Source: an uncultured Lachnospiraceae bacterium (lineage in GTDB: Bacteria > Bacillota_A > Clostridia > Lachnospirales > Lachnospiraceae). From it: a stretch of DNA of 13,122 nt. Location: the NCBI GenBank assembly GCA_947564305.1, contig CANOBT010000147.1:1-13122 (forward strand), in the 5' to 3' direction. The notes below the pieces were generated by a model. That model was given only the letters and a program-made list of their open reading frames with translations. It made no database searches and was not told the DNA's origin. How positions within the stretch are numbered: the first letter of the stretch is position 1; every line of letters starts with the position of its first letter. The position numbers and the translations under genes are program-made. Below are positions 6,314 to 13,122 of the stretch, in pieces.

Positions 6314-8074
6314 ATGGCTTTTGATGGAATTGTCGTGGCGAATCTGGTCCACGAATTACGAGAAGAACTTATTAATGGAAGAATCGCAAAAATCGCGCAG
6401 CCGGAGGCGGATGAACTTCTGCTCACAGTGAAAACCCCTTCCGGGCAAAAAAGGCTCTACCTTTCGGCAAGTGCGTCACTTCCGCTGGTTTATCTGACCG
6501 AAACCAATAAACCCAGTCCCATGACCGCCCCTAACTTCTGTATGCTTCTGCGCAAGCATATTGCAAATGGGCGGATTGTGGACATTTATCAGCCAAAACT
6601 GGAGCGAATCATTCACTTTACCATTGAACATCTCGATGAGATGGGTGATTTATGCCGTAAGGATTTGATAGTAGAAATCATGGGCAAGCACAGCAACATT
6701 ATTTTTTGTACAGAAGAAGGCTCTATTATCGACAGCATCAAGCATGTTTCTGCCCAGATGAGTTCTGTCCGCGAGGTTCTTCCCGGACGAGAATATTTCA
6801 TCCCGGATACTATGGATAAACAAGACCCCCTGTCTGTCAGCTTTGAGGTATTCTTTCAAACACTTATCGAAAAACCAATGCCTCTAGCCAAGGCTGTCTA
6901 CACCAGTTTTACAGGAGTCAGTCCGGTTACTGCAGAAGAAATCTGCTCGATTTCCGGCGTAGATTCTTCGCTGCCGCCAAAAGCATTTTCCGAGGATATT
7001 ATGCGGCACATTTATAATCAATTTGACATTTACTTTTCTGATGTAAGAGAAAAAAGGTTTACTCCCGCCATCTACTATGACGGAAAAGAACCAAAAGAAT
7101 TCTCTTCCCTGCCGCTGACCCATCTATTTGGCAAGGCTGCAGGAGGAACAAAGGGATATCACTGTACCGAATTTCCATCTATTTCCCAGGTGCTAGAGAC
7201 TTATTATGCCTTGAAAAATACGTTGACCCGTATCCGGCAAAAATCTACAGACCTGCGGCATATCCTCCAGACTGCCCTGGAACGAAATCGTAAAAAATAC
7301 GATTTACAGCTCAGACAGCTAAAAGATACGGAAAATCGGGAAAAATTCAAAATCTATGGTGAGTTAATCAATACCTATGGATATAATCTGGAGGAAGGCT
7401 CTAAGAAACTGGAAGCCCTGAATTATTACACCAACGAAATGGTCTCCATTCCTCTGGATGCGACGAAAACTCCCCAGGAGAATGCACAGCGCTACTTTGA
7501 AAAATACAATAAGCAGAAGCGGACTTTTGAAGCCCTCTCTCATTTTATCCAGGAAACCCAGGAGGAAATTACCTATCTGGAATCCATCCGAACTTCATTG
7601 GATATTGCTATGAGCGAAGATGATCTTGCAGAAATTAAGGAAGAACTCATTACATCCGGCTATATGCGCCGTAAGTTTTCGAAGAAAAAAGTCAAAATTA
7701 AAAATGAACCCCTGCACTATATCTCCAGTGAAGGGTATCACATGTATGTAGGAAAAAATAATTTTCAGAATGACCAGCTTACATTCGCATTTGCCACTGG
7801 AAATGACTGGTGGTTCCATGTAAAGCAGGCACCGGGCTCTCACGTCATTGTCAAGACAAATGGAGAAGAACTTCCCGATCGCACCTTTGAGGAAGCCGGC
7901 CGGCTGGCGGCATACTATTCCAGTATGCGGGGAGTCGAAAAGGTGGAAATTGACTATGTAGAAAAGAAGCATGTGAAGAAGCCCAAAGGAGGAAAACCCG
8001 GCTTTGTCGTATATTATACGAATTATTCCCTGGTCATTGACAGCGATATCAGTGAAATACAACAGCTACTTTAG
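6314..8074 (+). CDS. rqcH: NFACT family protein, RqcH-type ribosome quality control factor
   Basis: RqcH (bacterial homologue of Rqc2/NEMF) binds 50S subunits carrying stalled nascent chains, recruits alanyl-tRNA and adds C-terminal alanine tails that mark the chain for proteolysis. The 586-residue protein has an N-terminal NFACT-N domain starting MAFDGIVVANLVHEL, with FCMLLRKHI (75-83) and VEIMGKHSNII (120-130). A helix-hairpin-helix and coiled-coil middle follows (about 290-455, many K/R/E/Q). The C-terminal NFACT-R domain (DUF814) spans about 466-575 and includes NDWWFHVKQAPGSHVIVK. The residue pair equivalent to the D97-R98 motif of Bacillus RqcH is E97-R98 here (KLERII). GTGAGG lies about 8 nt before the ATG. 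It was formerly annotated as a fibronectin-binding protein. It is monocistronic and ends at a strong hairpin. Confidence 0.94.
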   Translation: MAFDGIVVANLVHELREELINGRIAKIAQPEADELLLTVKTPSGQKRLYLSASASLPLVYLTETNKPSPMTAPNFCMLLRKHIANGRIVDIYQPKLERIIHFTIEHLDEMGDLCRKDLIVEIMGKHSNIIFCTEEGSIIDSIKHVSAQMSSVREVLPGREYFIPDTMDKQDPLSVSFEVFFQTLIEKPMPLAKAVYTSFTGVSPVTAEEICSISGVDSSLPPKAFSEDIMRHIYNQFDIYFSDVREKRFTPAIYYDGKEPKEFSSLPLTHLFGKAAGGTKGYHCTEFPSISQVLETYYALKNTLTRIRQKSTDLRHILQTALERNRKKYDLQLRQLKDTENREKFKIYGELINTYGYNLEEGSKKLEALNYYTNEMVSIPLDATKTPQENAQRYFEKYNKQKRTFEALSHFIQETQEEITYLESIRTSLDIAMSEDDLAEIKEELITSGYMRRKFSKKKVKIKNEPLHYISSEGYHMYVGKNNFQNDQLTFAFATGNDWWFHVKQAPGSHVIVKTNGEELPDRTFEEAGRLAAYYSSMRGVEKVEIDYVEKKHVKKPKGGKPGFVVYYTNYSLVIDSDISEIQQLL

Positions 8075-8079
8075 ACCAA

Positions 8080-8138
8080 AAAACTGCATTGTGTATGTTC
8101 CGATAAAATCTTTATCCCCATTTACACAATGCAGTTTT
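8080..8138. terminator. Bidirectional nested-hairpin terminator between rqcH and the lipoprotein gene
   Basis: A perfect 16-bp inverted repeat (8080-8095 with 8123-8138; arms begin AAAACTGCATTG) encloses a 27-nt loop. The loop itself contains a perfect 6-bp hairpin, GATAAA-ATC-TTTATC (8102-8116), flanked by two 6-nt single-stranded stretches. It starts 5 nt after the rqcH stop and ends 4 nt before the stop of the convergent gene. On the minus strand the stem ends in T6; on the plus strand in T4 then CTGATT. It should therefore stop leftward transcription more strongly. Confidence 0.85.
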
Positions 8139-8142
8139 CTGA

Positions 8143-9018
8143 TTAATTGACCTGCCCCGCAGTATCCTCTGTTTCTGCTGATGGCATCATCGGTCCGACT
8201 GCCGCTTTGACTTCCTCCGGCACTGTAATTGGTTCGACCTCTCCATATTTACCAAAGTCCAATTTAATACTATAAGAATTGACATTCGTTGTTTTGTCAA
8301 ACTCGTCATACAGACTGTTCATTACATTTGACATATCTACCACAATCCGGGCAGGAAGCAATTCTTCTTTGTATACATTGAATGTAATCGGAATCATCAT
8401 CTCCGAAATCGCATCCTCATCCGGAATACTCACCAGTCCGTACGCATTTAACATCTCACTGCCTAACAGACCTTTCAAGTTTTCTCCTGTTACATCCCCG
8501 TACATTTGGTAGCATTCCTGTCCGTCAACCTCAACAGTTTCCTCCGCGATTCGGAAATCCGCCACTGTATCTGCCATCTCTGCAAATAAACTATTATCAA
8601 ACGTAAGGCTTGAACCTTTCGTATTTTCTAAGACCTCTTTGCTCCAATTCCCATCTAAGCTGCTGTAGGTCACACGCCGCCCTGACTCAATCAACTGGTA
8701 GATTTCCAACATGCTGTCCAACTCTGCCCCACGCATTTTCAAATGTGCCGTCCCCACAGCATGCCCCGCCTTTGGGCTCATCGTGCTTTCCATGTCAATG
8801 TCCATCGAGACTGCGGTGGTATACAATACGTCTTCCAGCTCAATATCCAGTCTCACCGAATTGGCAAAGGAGGTAACATCAGACATATTTTCTGATACTG
8901 TTGTAATCAGCTTCTTTGGCGTCAGTTTCCCACTGCATGCCGTAAAGATACACATACACAGTATCAACATCCCAAAACATCTGATATTTTTCCATGCGTT
9001 TTTCCATTTCTGAGCCAT
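8143..9018 (-). CDS. Uncharacterised lipoprotein, possible LolA/LppX-like fold
   Basis: This 291-residue protein has a positively charged start, a hydrophobic stretch (about 14-27) and a lipobox ending at C28 (CIFTACSG). It is therefore predicted to be exported, lipidated at C28 and anchored outside the membrane. The mature part (TTVSENMSDVTSF, then alternating hydrophobic strands, GNWSKEVLE, DGQECYQMYGDVTGEN) resembles the strand-rich, lipid-binding-fold lipoproteins grouped near LolA/LppX/DUF6612 in Firmicutes. That is a judgement by eye, not a search result. The C-terminal tail is acidic and low-complexity. It has a spaced AAAGGA site and follows the DUF815 ATPase by 26 nt, so it is probably the last gene of the pheA operon and ends at the nested hairpin. 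The function is unknown. Confidence 0.75.
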   Translation of the reverse strand: MAQKWKNAWKNIRCFGMLILCMCIFTACSGKLTPKKLITTVSENMSDVTSFANSVRLDIELEDVLYTTAVSMDIDMESTMSPKAGHAVGTAHLKMRGAELDSMLEIYQLIESGRRVTYSSLDGNWSKEVLENTKGSSLTFDNSLFAEMADTVADFRIAEETVEVDGQECYQMYGDVTGENLKGLLGSEMLNAYGLVSIPDEDAISEMMIPITFNVYKEELLPARIVVDMSNVMNSLYDEFDKTTNVNSYSIKLDFGKYGEVEPITVPEEVKAAVGPMMPSAETEDTAGQVN

Positions 9019-9044
9019 TTTCTTTTGTGTCCTTTCGCATATTT

Positions 9045-10355
9045 TTACAAACAGGTTCCCAACAAATAATCAATAAACTGCTGCGCCGTCCTCCCAGACA
9101 AGCCGCCATGGTTCAACTCCCACTTATTTGCCTCCAAAAGCAGTGTCTCCTCCGGCATATCTATCCCATTCACCTGTGCCAATGTCTTCACAATATGCTG
9201 AAACTCTTTTTTATCCGGAGAACCGAAATAAATAGTCACACCAAATCTCGCCACAAGAGACAGCTTTTCCTGAACCGTATCATTCGTATGCAGCTCTTCG
9301 TCACGGTCTGCCTTGTCCTTAAACGTCTCCCGTATCAGATGCCGCCGGTTAGAAGTCGCATAAATCAGCACATTATCCGGCTTTTTCTCCAAACCGCCCT
9401 CAATGACTGCCTTGAGATATTTATACTCTGTCTCAAACTCCTCAAATGACAGGTCATCCATATAAATGATAAACTTGTAATTCCGATTTTTAATCTGTGC
9501 AATCACATCATTCAAATCGCGGAATTGATGCTTATACACCTCTATCATACGAAGGCCCTGTCCATAATACATATTCAAAATTGCTTTGATGGAAGAAGAT
9601 TTCCCGGTGCCCGCATCTCCATAGAGCAGACAGTTATTGGCCTTCCGTCCTTCCACAAATGCTTTTGTATTATCAATCAGTTTTTTCTTGGCAATCTCAT
9701 ATCCTACCAAGTCATCCAAGTGAACATGAGCGATATTCGTGATTGGCACAATCTGCGCGCTCTCCCCTTCGGGATGTACCACACGAAATGCCTTGTGGAG
9801 TCCCAACTTACCCACGCCAAATTCTTGATAAAATCGGGTCAGGCATGCCTTGAATTCCTGCACGCTATCTGCCTTGCCCAAGGATTCGCTGAGCATACAG
9901 ATGCGGTCACGGATTCGTTTGTTAAACATCTTACTGCTGGTATTCACATTCTGATAGTCTAACAGCACAGAAAAACAGTCTGCATGCAGCACTTCCTCCA
10001 TTGGACGGAAATCATAATCAAACAATTCCTTCATTACTTCAAAATCATGCAGTGCAATCTGATTTATGCTCCCCTTCACTTCCCCAACAATCTCACAGGA
10101 TGTACTATATGCATTTTCATCACTGGCCAGAAGAAATGTCAGGTAGGTATGCCATAGATTTCCTTCAAATCCATGACTGACAGAAATTTCCAACAATTCA
10201 TTGATACTTTCAAATAAAAGGCTTCTCAAATCCTCTTCATTGTAATACTCATTATCGTAATTTTCCATCAAAAAGGTCATATCCAGAAGGATATCCCCGT
10301 ATTCCATGTTTTTATAGAGCATCAATTCATTTGTACGCATAATTCTCTTCCTCAT
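9045..10355 (-). CDS. DUF815 family AAA+ ATPase
   Basis: This 436-residue protein has an uncharacterised N-terminal half (1-205, mostly helical, with acidic patches). A C-terminal AAA+ module of the DUF815 type follows. It has Walker A GDAGTGKSS (246-254), Walker B KFIIYMDDLSFEE (294-306), a sensor-1-like IYATSNRRHLI (331-341), an arginine-bearing LSLVARFG (365-372) and a sensor-2-like SGRTAQQF (420-427). The domain is related to DnaA/IstB-type ATPases, but its cellular role is not established. The first ATG overlaps the pheA stop (TAATG). An ATG five codons on (10340) has a better-placed GAGG site and is a real alternative. No partner gene explains its job; the lipoprotein downstream has no known link. 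Confidence 0.87.
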   Translation of the reverse strand: MRKRIMRTNELMLYKNMEYGDILLDMTFLMENYDNEYYNEEDLRSLLFESINELLEISVSHGFEGNLWHTYLTFLLASDENAYSTSCEIVGEVKGSINQIALHDFEVMKELFDYDFRPMEEVLHADCFSVLLDYQNVNTSSKMFNKRIRDRICMLSESLGKADSVQEFKACLTRFYQEFGVGKLGLHKAFRVVHPEGESAQIVPITNIAHVHLDDLVGYEIAKKKLIDNTKAFVEGRKANNCLLYGDAGTGKSSSIKAILNMYYGQGLRMIEVYKHQFRDLNDVIAQIKNRNYKFIIYMDDLSFEEFETEYKYLKAVIEGGLEKKPDNVLIYATSNRRHLIRETFKDKADRDEELHTNDTVQEKLSLVARFGVTIYFGSPDKKEFQHIVKTLAQVNGIDMPEETLLLEANKWELNHGGLSGRTAQQFIDYLLGTCL

Positions 10356-11485
10356 TAATAATTTCCTAAAATTTTTAAATTAATTGCCTCTTCACGTAAC
10401 CCGCGAATCGTATTTTTTACGGCTGCTTCCCCCATATTGCCGTCAAAGTCTACGAAAAATCGGTATTCCCAGTTCTTGCCCTCCACCGGGCGTGATTCAA
10501 TCTTAGACATATTCAAATCATTATAGATAAAATGTGACAGCAATCGATACAAGGAACCGCTCTTATGAGGCACTTCAAAGCAAATACTGATTTTCGAAGC
10601 ATCCTTTAAAAAGACTTTCTGGTTTGTAACCACAATAAACCTGGTCGAGTTATTATCATTATCATTGATATCATCCACCAACACTGAGAGTCCATGAGCC
10701 TGAGCTGCATATGCGCTGCACACTGCAACTTGAGTGGAATCCTGATCTTTCACAATTTTTTTTGCCGCAACCGCTGTATTCACCACACTGATCTGCTGCC
10801 AGTCTGCATGCTCATCCAAAAAGTGAGTAGTCTGCATCAATGCCTCAGCCTTAGAATATACCCGTTTAACCTCATCCAGATTTGTTCCCGGCAGTCCGGC
10901 CAGTGTATGTTTTACCGGAAGGATTGTCTCTCCTACAATGTAGTTTTCAAATTCTACCAGAAGGTCGTAGACCTCCGCCACTGCACCTGCCGAAGAATTA
11001 TCTATAGGCAGTACCGCGTAATCGGCTGCCCCATCCTCAATCGCCTCCATCGCATCACGGAAGGTATGCACGTGAAAACTATTGCAATTCTCTCCAAAAA
11101 ATCCGAGCATGGCAGCCTGACTGTAGGCACCCTCCACCCCCTGGAATACAACTCTTGCCGTTTCTTTCTCCAGAGAGTCAATCTGTATAAAGGGAAGTCT
11201 GCCCAACGCCCCTGCCTCCACCATCTGCTGATACTGCAGCTTCCGGCTCATAGACATCATCTGCTCATACAATTCCTGAATTCCCTTTTTATTAAATTCA
11301 TTGGTTGCCTTCGCCGCCACATCTGCCAGCTTATTGCGCTCCCGCTGCCGGTCCAGCACTTTTCCCCATGAATTTACTTTATATTCTCCTACTTCCTTGC
11401 AGACCTGCATTCTTTCTTCATAAAGCTTCACAATCTGCTCGTCAATATCATCCAATTGTACTCTTAATTCTTCCAACGTCGCCAT
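10355..11485 (-). CDS. pheA: Bifunctional chorismate mutase/prephenate dehydratase (P-protein)
   Basis: PheA converts chorismate to prephenate and then to phenylpyruvate, the branch to phenylalanine. The 376-residue protein has three domains in order. The AroQ-type chorismate mutase spans 1-88 (LRVQLDDIDEQIVKLYEER, KVLDRQRE). The prephenate dehydratase spans about 111-288 (QGVEGAYSQAA, LPIDNSSAG, catalytic T281 in STRF). The ACT regulatory domain spans 299-376 and has ESRP (330-333) and a GSLYRLL segment (310-316) in place of the enteric GALV. Feedback inhibition by phenylalanine is therefore expected but not proven. The ATG at 11485 is preceded by GAGGAG; the frame is open nine codons further but without family support. 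The dehydratase motif reads DNS rather than the common ENS. The stop overlaps the next start. Confidence 0.95.
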   Translation of the reverse strand: MATLEELRVQLDDIDEQIVKLYEERMQVCKEVGEYKVNSWGKVLDRQRERNKLADVAAKATNEFNKKGIQELYEQMMSMSRKLQYQQMVEAGALGRLPFIQIDSLEKETARVVFQGVEGAYSQAAMLGFFGENCNSFHVHTFRDAMEAIEDGAADYAVLPIDNSSAGAVAEVYDLLVEFENYIVGETILPVKHTLAGLPGTNLDEVKRVYSKAEALMQTTHFLDEHADWQQISVVNTAVAAKKIVKDQDSTQVAVCSAYAAQAHGLSVLVDDINDNDNNSTRFIVVTNQKVFLKDASKISICFEVPHKSGSLYRLLSHFIYNDLNMSKIESRPVEGKNWEYRFFVDFDGNMGEAAVKNTIRGLREEAINLKILGNY

Positions 11486-11522
11486 ATTCTTTTCTCCTCG
11501 TCTAATCTCCATTCTCCCTAGT

Positions 11523-11551
11523 ATAATATATTTTTAGTGGAAAATCCACAA
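11523..11551 (-). promoter_or_regulatory. Candidate pheA promoter with overlapping inverted repeat
   Basis: On the minus strand TTGTGG (11546-11551) and TATTAT (11523-11528, 5 of 6) are 17 nt apart. TATACT (11520-11525) is an alternative -10 box. The -35 box is poor. A perfect small palindrome, GTGGA-AAA-TCCAC on the plus strand (11537-11549), lies across the promoter and may be an operator. The leader is only about 30 nt, too short for a T-box, so no phenylalanine-sensing leader RNA is present here. Confidence 0.35.
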
Positions 11552-11576
11552 AAAACTACAACGATTCAATTTTTTG

Positions 11577-11605
11577 TTGACAAAGGTAAAATTATAAGAT
11601 ATTGT
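11577..11605 (+). promoter_or_regulatory. Promoter of the pyr leader and pyrBI
   Basis: A perfect TTGACA (11577-11582) is followed after 17 nt by TATTGT (11600-11605, 4 of 6). Transcription would start near 11612, only about 26 nt before the leader ORF start and about 280 nt before pyrB. This gives pyrB a long transcribed leader. It is divergent from the pheA promoter. Confidence 0.65.
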
Positions 11606-11637
11606 AGGTAAAAGAATCAACACCCAGGAGGCAGGCA

Positions 11638-11850
11638 ATGAGAGCAATATACAATGGAATCCAGGAGAATATCCGAAGACATAAGCCAAGGTCACGCTTT
11701 CATTTTATCATTGTTTTTATTGTTTCTTTATTTCCTATTTCTTATCCTGGGCATATCATTCCCAATTTACCCCATCTATTGAAATTGAATATTTTTTTAT
11801 TTCCACGGGGCAGTGGACCATTTATGCATGAATCTATGTATCTTGGATAG
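11638..11850 (+). CDS. Putative 70-residue leader peptide upstream of pyrB
   Basis: This ORF has a strong ribosome binding site (CAGGAGG, 6 nt before the ATG) close behind a good promoter, so it is probably translated. The product starts [20 protein letters not shown], basic in its first 20 residues. A hydrophobic F/I/V-rich stretch follows (about 21-35), then a proline/leucine-rich tail. I recognise no family. The hydrophobic part is encoded by a very T-rich tract (30 of 45 bases T at 11701-11745), and an A/T hairpin with a T7 run lies inside the ORF further on. In enteric bacteria the pyrL leader ORF before pyrBI has the same arrangement and serves UTP-sensitive attenuation; an equivalent role here is inference. 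It could instead be a small membrane peptide, or the frame may be open by chance. The stop lies 41 nt before pyrB. Confidence 0.45.
   Translation: MRAIYNGIQENIRRHKPRSRFHFIIVFIVSLFPISYPGHIIPNLPHLLKLNIFLFPRGSGPFMHESMYLG
11758..11798 (+). promoter_or_regulatory. Candidate transcription attenuator within the pyr leader
   Basis: ATT-(CC)-CAATTT (11758-11768) can pair with AAATTG-AAT (11782-11790), giving about 9 bp with a 2-nt bulge. This is followed at once by A and seven T (11792-11798). The stem is A/T-rich and weak for an intrinsic terminator. An alternative small stem, TGGG (11748-11751) with CCCA (11761-11764), shares bases with it, so the two cannot form together. A ribosome translating the leader ORF would cover the hairpin. 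A further CCAC-n6-GTGG stem lies at 11803-11816. Confidence 0.35.
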
Positions 11851-11891
11851 CAACAATCAATTTTTATACAACCATAAAGGAGGTACTTTTT

Positions 11892-12812
11892 ATGAGACAC
11901 TTGATGAGCCCCTTAGATTTTTCCGTCGAGGAACTGGACACTCTTTTATCGCTGGCACAGGATATTGAGGCGCATCCTGACAAATATGCGCATGCCTGTG
12001 CAGGAAAAAAACTGGCCACATTATTTTATGAGCCGAGCACACGTACGAGGCTTAGTCATGAGGCTGCCATGCTGAATCTTGGCGGAAGTGTAATGGGATT
12101 CTCCACTGCAGATTCCAGTTCTGCAACAAAAGGGGAAAGCGTTTCCGATACAATACGCACCGTATCCTGCTATGCAGATATCTGTGCCATGAGACACCCA
12201 AAGGAAGGTGCGCCAATGGTTGCCTGTCAGCATTCCCGTATTCCTGTTATCAATGCCGGAGATGGCGGACATCAGCATCCGACCCAGACATTGACTGACC
12301 TTCTGACCATAAAAAGTCTAAAGGGCCGTCTTGACAATATTACGATTGGACTTTGCGGAGATTTGAAATTTGGCCGCACCGTACATTCACTCATCCATGC
12401 GTTAGTCCGCTACAGCGGCGTCAAATTTGTCCTGATTTCACCGGAGGAATTAAAGCTTCCGGATTATATGCGCCAGGACGTACTAGACAAAAAAGAGATT
12501 CCTTATAAAGAAGTTGTCCGCTTAGAAGACGCTTTACCGGAACTGGATATTCTTTATATGACCCGCGTACAGAAAGAACGTTTCTTCAACGAAGAAGATT
12601 ACGTGCGTATGAAGGACTTCTACATCCTTGACCGCAAGAAAATGAAATTAGCTCCAAAGGATATGCAGGTACTTCATCCCCTTCCAAGAGTAAACGAAAT
12701 TGCAGTGGAGGTAGATGATGACCCACGCGCCGCATATTTTAAGCAAGTTCAGTATGGTGTCTATGTACGGATGGCACTGATTCTGACTCTTCTGGATATT
12801 CATGTAGACTGA
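11892..12812 (+). CDS. pyrB: Aspartate carbamoyltransferase catalytic subunit
   Basis: PyrB condenses carbamoyl phosphate and aspartate to carbamoyl aspartate, the first committed step of pyrimidine synthesis. The 306-residue protein has the carbamoyl-phosphate binding motif FYEPSTRTR (45-53), a K80-bearing loop (SSATKGES), MRHP (100-103), HQHPTQ (127-132), [11 protein letters not shown] (156-166) and HPLPR (262-266). All substrate-contacting motifs look intact. After STRTR the sequence reads LSHEAAM rather than the common LSFE. AGGAGG sits 8 nt before the ATG. The gene is followed 54 nt later by pyrI, so the enzyme is presumably the regulated catalytic-plus-regulatory complex, unlike the PyrB-only enzyme of Bacillus subtilis. 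Expression is probably controlled through the long leader upstream. Confidence 0.96.
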   Translation: MRHLMSPLDFSVEELDTLLSLAQDIEAHPDKYAHACAGKKLATLFYEPSTRTRLSHEAAMLNLGGSVMGFSTADSSSATKGESVSDTIRTVSCYADICAMRHPKEGAPMVACQHSRIPVINAGDGGHQHPTQTLTDLLTIKSLKGRLDNITIGLCGDLKFGRTVHSLIHALVRYSGVKFVLISPEELKLPDYMRQDVLDKKEIPYKEVVRLEDALPELDILYMTRVQKERFFNEEDYVRMKDFYILDRKKMKLAPKDMQVLHPLPRVNEIAVEVDDDPRAAYFKQVQYGVYVRMALILTLLDIHVD

Positions 12813-12866
12813 TTCCGGAAATGCAACTAAATAATATAATAATTGAAATAAAGAAAGAGGCTGCAT

Positions 12867-13122
12867 ATGGTAAAGAATATGTTAAATGTTGGAAAACTCT
12901 CCGAAGGATTTGTGTTAGATCATATTGAAGCAGGCAAAAGCATGGATATTTATAAATATCTGCATTTGGACAAGCTGGACTGCTGCGTTGCCATCATCAA
13001 AAACGCAAAAAGCAGCAAAATGGGAAAAAAAGATATCATAAAGATTGAGTGCCCGATTGATTTTATGGACCTTGATATTCTTGGATTCATTGACCACAAT
13101 ATTACAGTCAATATCATACAGA
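12867..13122 (+). CDS. pyrI: Aspartate carbamoyltransferase regulatory subunit, N-terminal part (cut by window edge)
   Basis: The first 85 codons are present. They start MVKNMLNVGKLSEGFVLDHI and include KMGKKDIIKIE (51-61), which matches the conserved nucleotide-binding (allosteric) domain of PyrI (enteric MGRKDLIKIE). PyrI binds ATP, CTP or UTP and transmits the signal to PyrB. The C-terminal zinc domain with four cysteines lies outside the window. AAAGAGG is 6 nt before the chosen ATG; an ATG four codons on lacks a comparable site. The gene lies in an operon with pyrB. The 54-nt gap between them shows no terminator. Confidence 0.92.
   Translation, partial: MVKNMLNVGKLSEGFVLDHIEAGKSMDIYKYLHLDKLDCCVAIIKNAKSSKMGKKDIIKIECPIDFMDLDILGFIDHNITVNIIQ

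Noticed and set aside
7595..8062. 155-codon minus-strand open frame
   Set aside because: It is antisense to the well-conserved C-terminal domain of rqcH and has no family features.
10694..11371. 225-codon plus-strand open frame
   Set aside because: It lies entirely antisense to pheA, whose domains and motifs are clear. The product is rich in Cys/His/Leu with no recognisable family and no ribosome binding site.
11486..11580. Phenylalanine T-box leader before pheA
   Set aside because: The transcribed leader is only about 30 nt, with no room for the T-box stems or specifier loop.
11606..11891. PyrR-binding RNA element before pyrB
   Set aside because: I looked for the PyrR loop consensus (CCAGAGAGGCT type). 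The closest stretch, TCCAGGAGAATATCC, does not match, and the expected antiterminator/terminator pair is not visible.
1..13122. Mobile element, prophage, CRISPR or defence island
   Set aside because: No transposase, integrase, direct-repeat array, tRNA or tRNA-end repeat, or toxin-antitoxin pair was seen. Gene content is uniform housekeeping on both sides.

Overview
The window looks like chromosomal DNA from a low-to-moderate G+C Firmicute, most likely a gut Lachnospiraceae-type Clostridium relative. The evidence is the AGGAGG-type ribosome binding sites throughout, the gene order yicC-gmk-rpoZ-rimO-pgsA-cinA, a NifU-like scaffold gene next to a GGGtGRT-family gene, an RqcH-type NFACT protein, a DUF815 ATPase and a two-subunit (PyrB plus PyrI) aspartate carbamoyltransferase. 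The genus cannot be fixed from the sequence alone. Almost everything here is core housekeeping; I see no insertion sequence, prophage, CRISPR array, rRNA or tRNA.

Left part, minus strand (1-5530). At the left edge, reading leftwards, are a NifU/IscU-like protein (100-792) and the start of a GGGtGRT protein (1-52), with their own promoter near 864-892. To their right is one long leftward operon driven by a near-consensus promoter at 5456-5485. It encodes YicC ribonuclease, guanylate kinase, RNA polymerase omega, RimO (ribosomal protein S12 methylthiotransferase), PgsA (phosphatidylglycerophosphate synthase) and a stand-alone CinA C-terminal (PncC-like) domain. It ends at an intrinsic terminator (949-979). 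Genes inside it are tightly packed: a TAATG overlap joins rimO and pgsA, and gaps of 1-5 nt separate other pairs. A hairpin lies between rpoZ and rimO, and there is a possible internal promoter before gmk.

Middle (5528-8140). bioY (biotin ECF transporter substrate-binding subunit) is read leftwards from a strong promoter whose -35 box overlaps a BirA-operator-like inverted repeat. rqcH, the ribosome-associated quality control Ala-tailing factor, is divergent to it. rqcH converges on the next operon at a large nested hairpin that can terminate transcription from both sides.

Right part (8143-13122). A leftward operon holds pheA (chorismate mutase/prephenate dehydratase), a DUF815 AAA ATPase (TAATG overlap with pheA) and an uncharacterised lipoprotein. 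Divergent from pheA is the pyrimidine operon pyrB-pyrI (pyrI cut by the window edge). Between its promoter and pyrB lies a 70-codon leader ORF with a strong ribosome binding site. The ORF contains a long T-rich tract followed by an A/T-rich hairpin and a T7 run. This resembles, without detectable homology, the pyrL/pyrBI UTP-sensitive attenuation layout of enteric bacteria, and it is the most interesting unexplained structure in the window.
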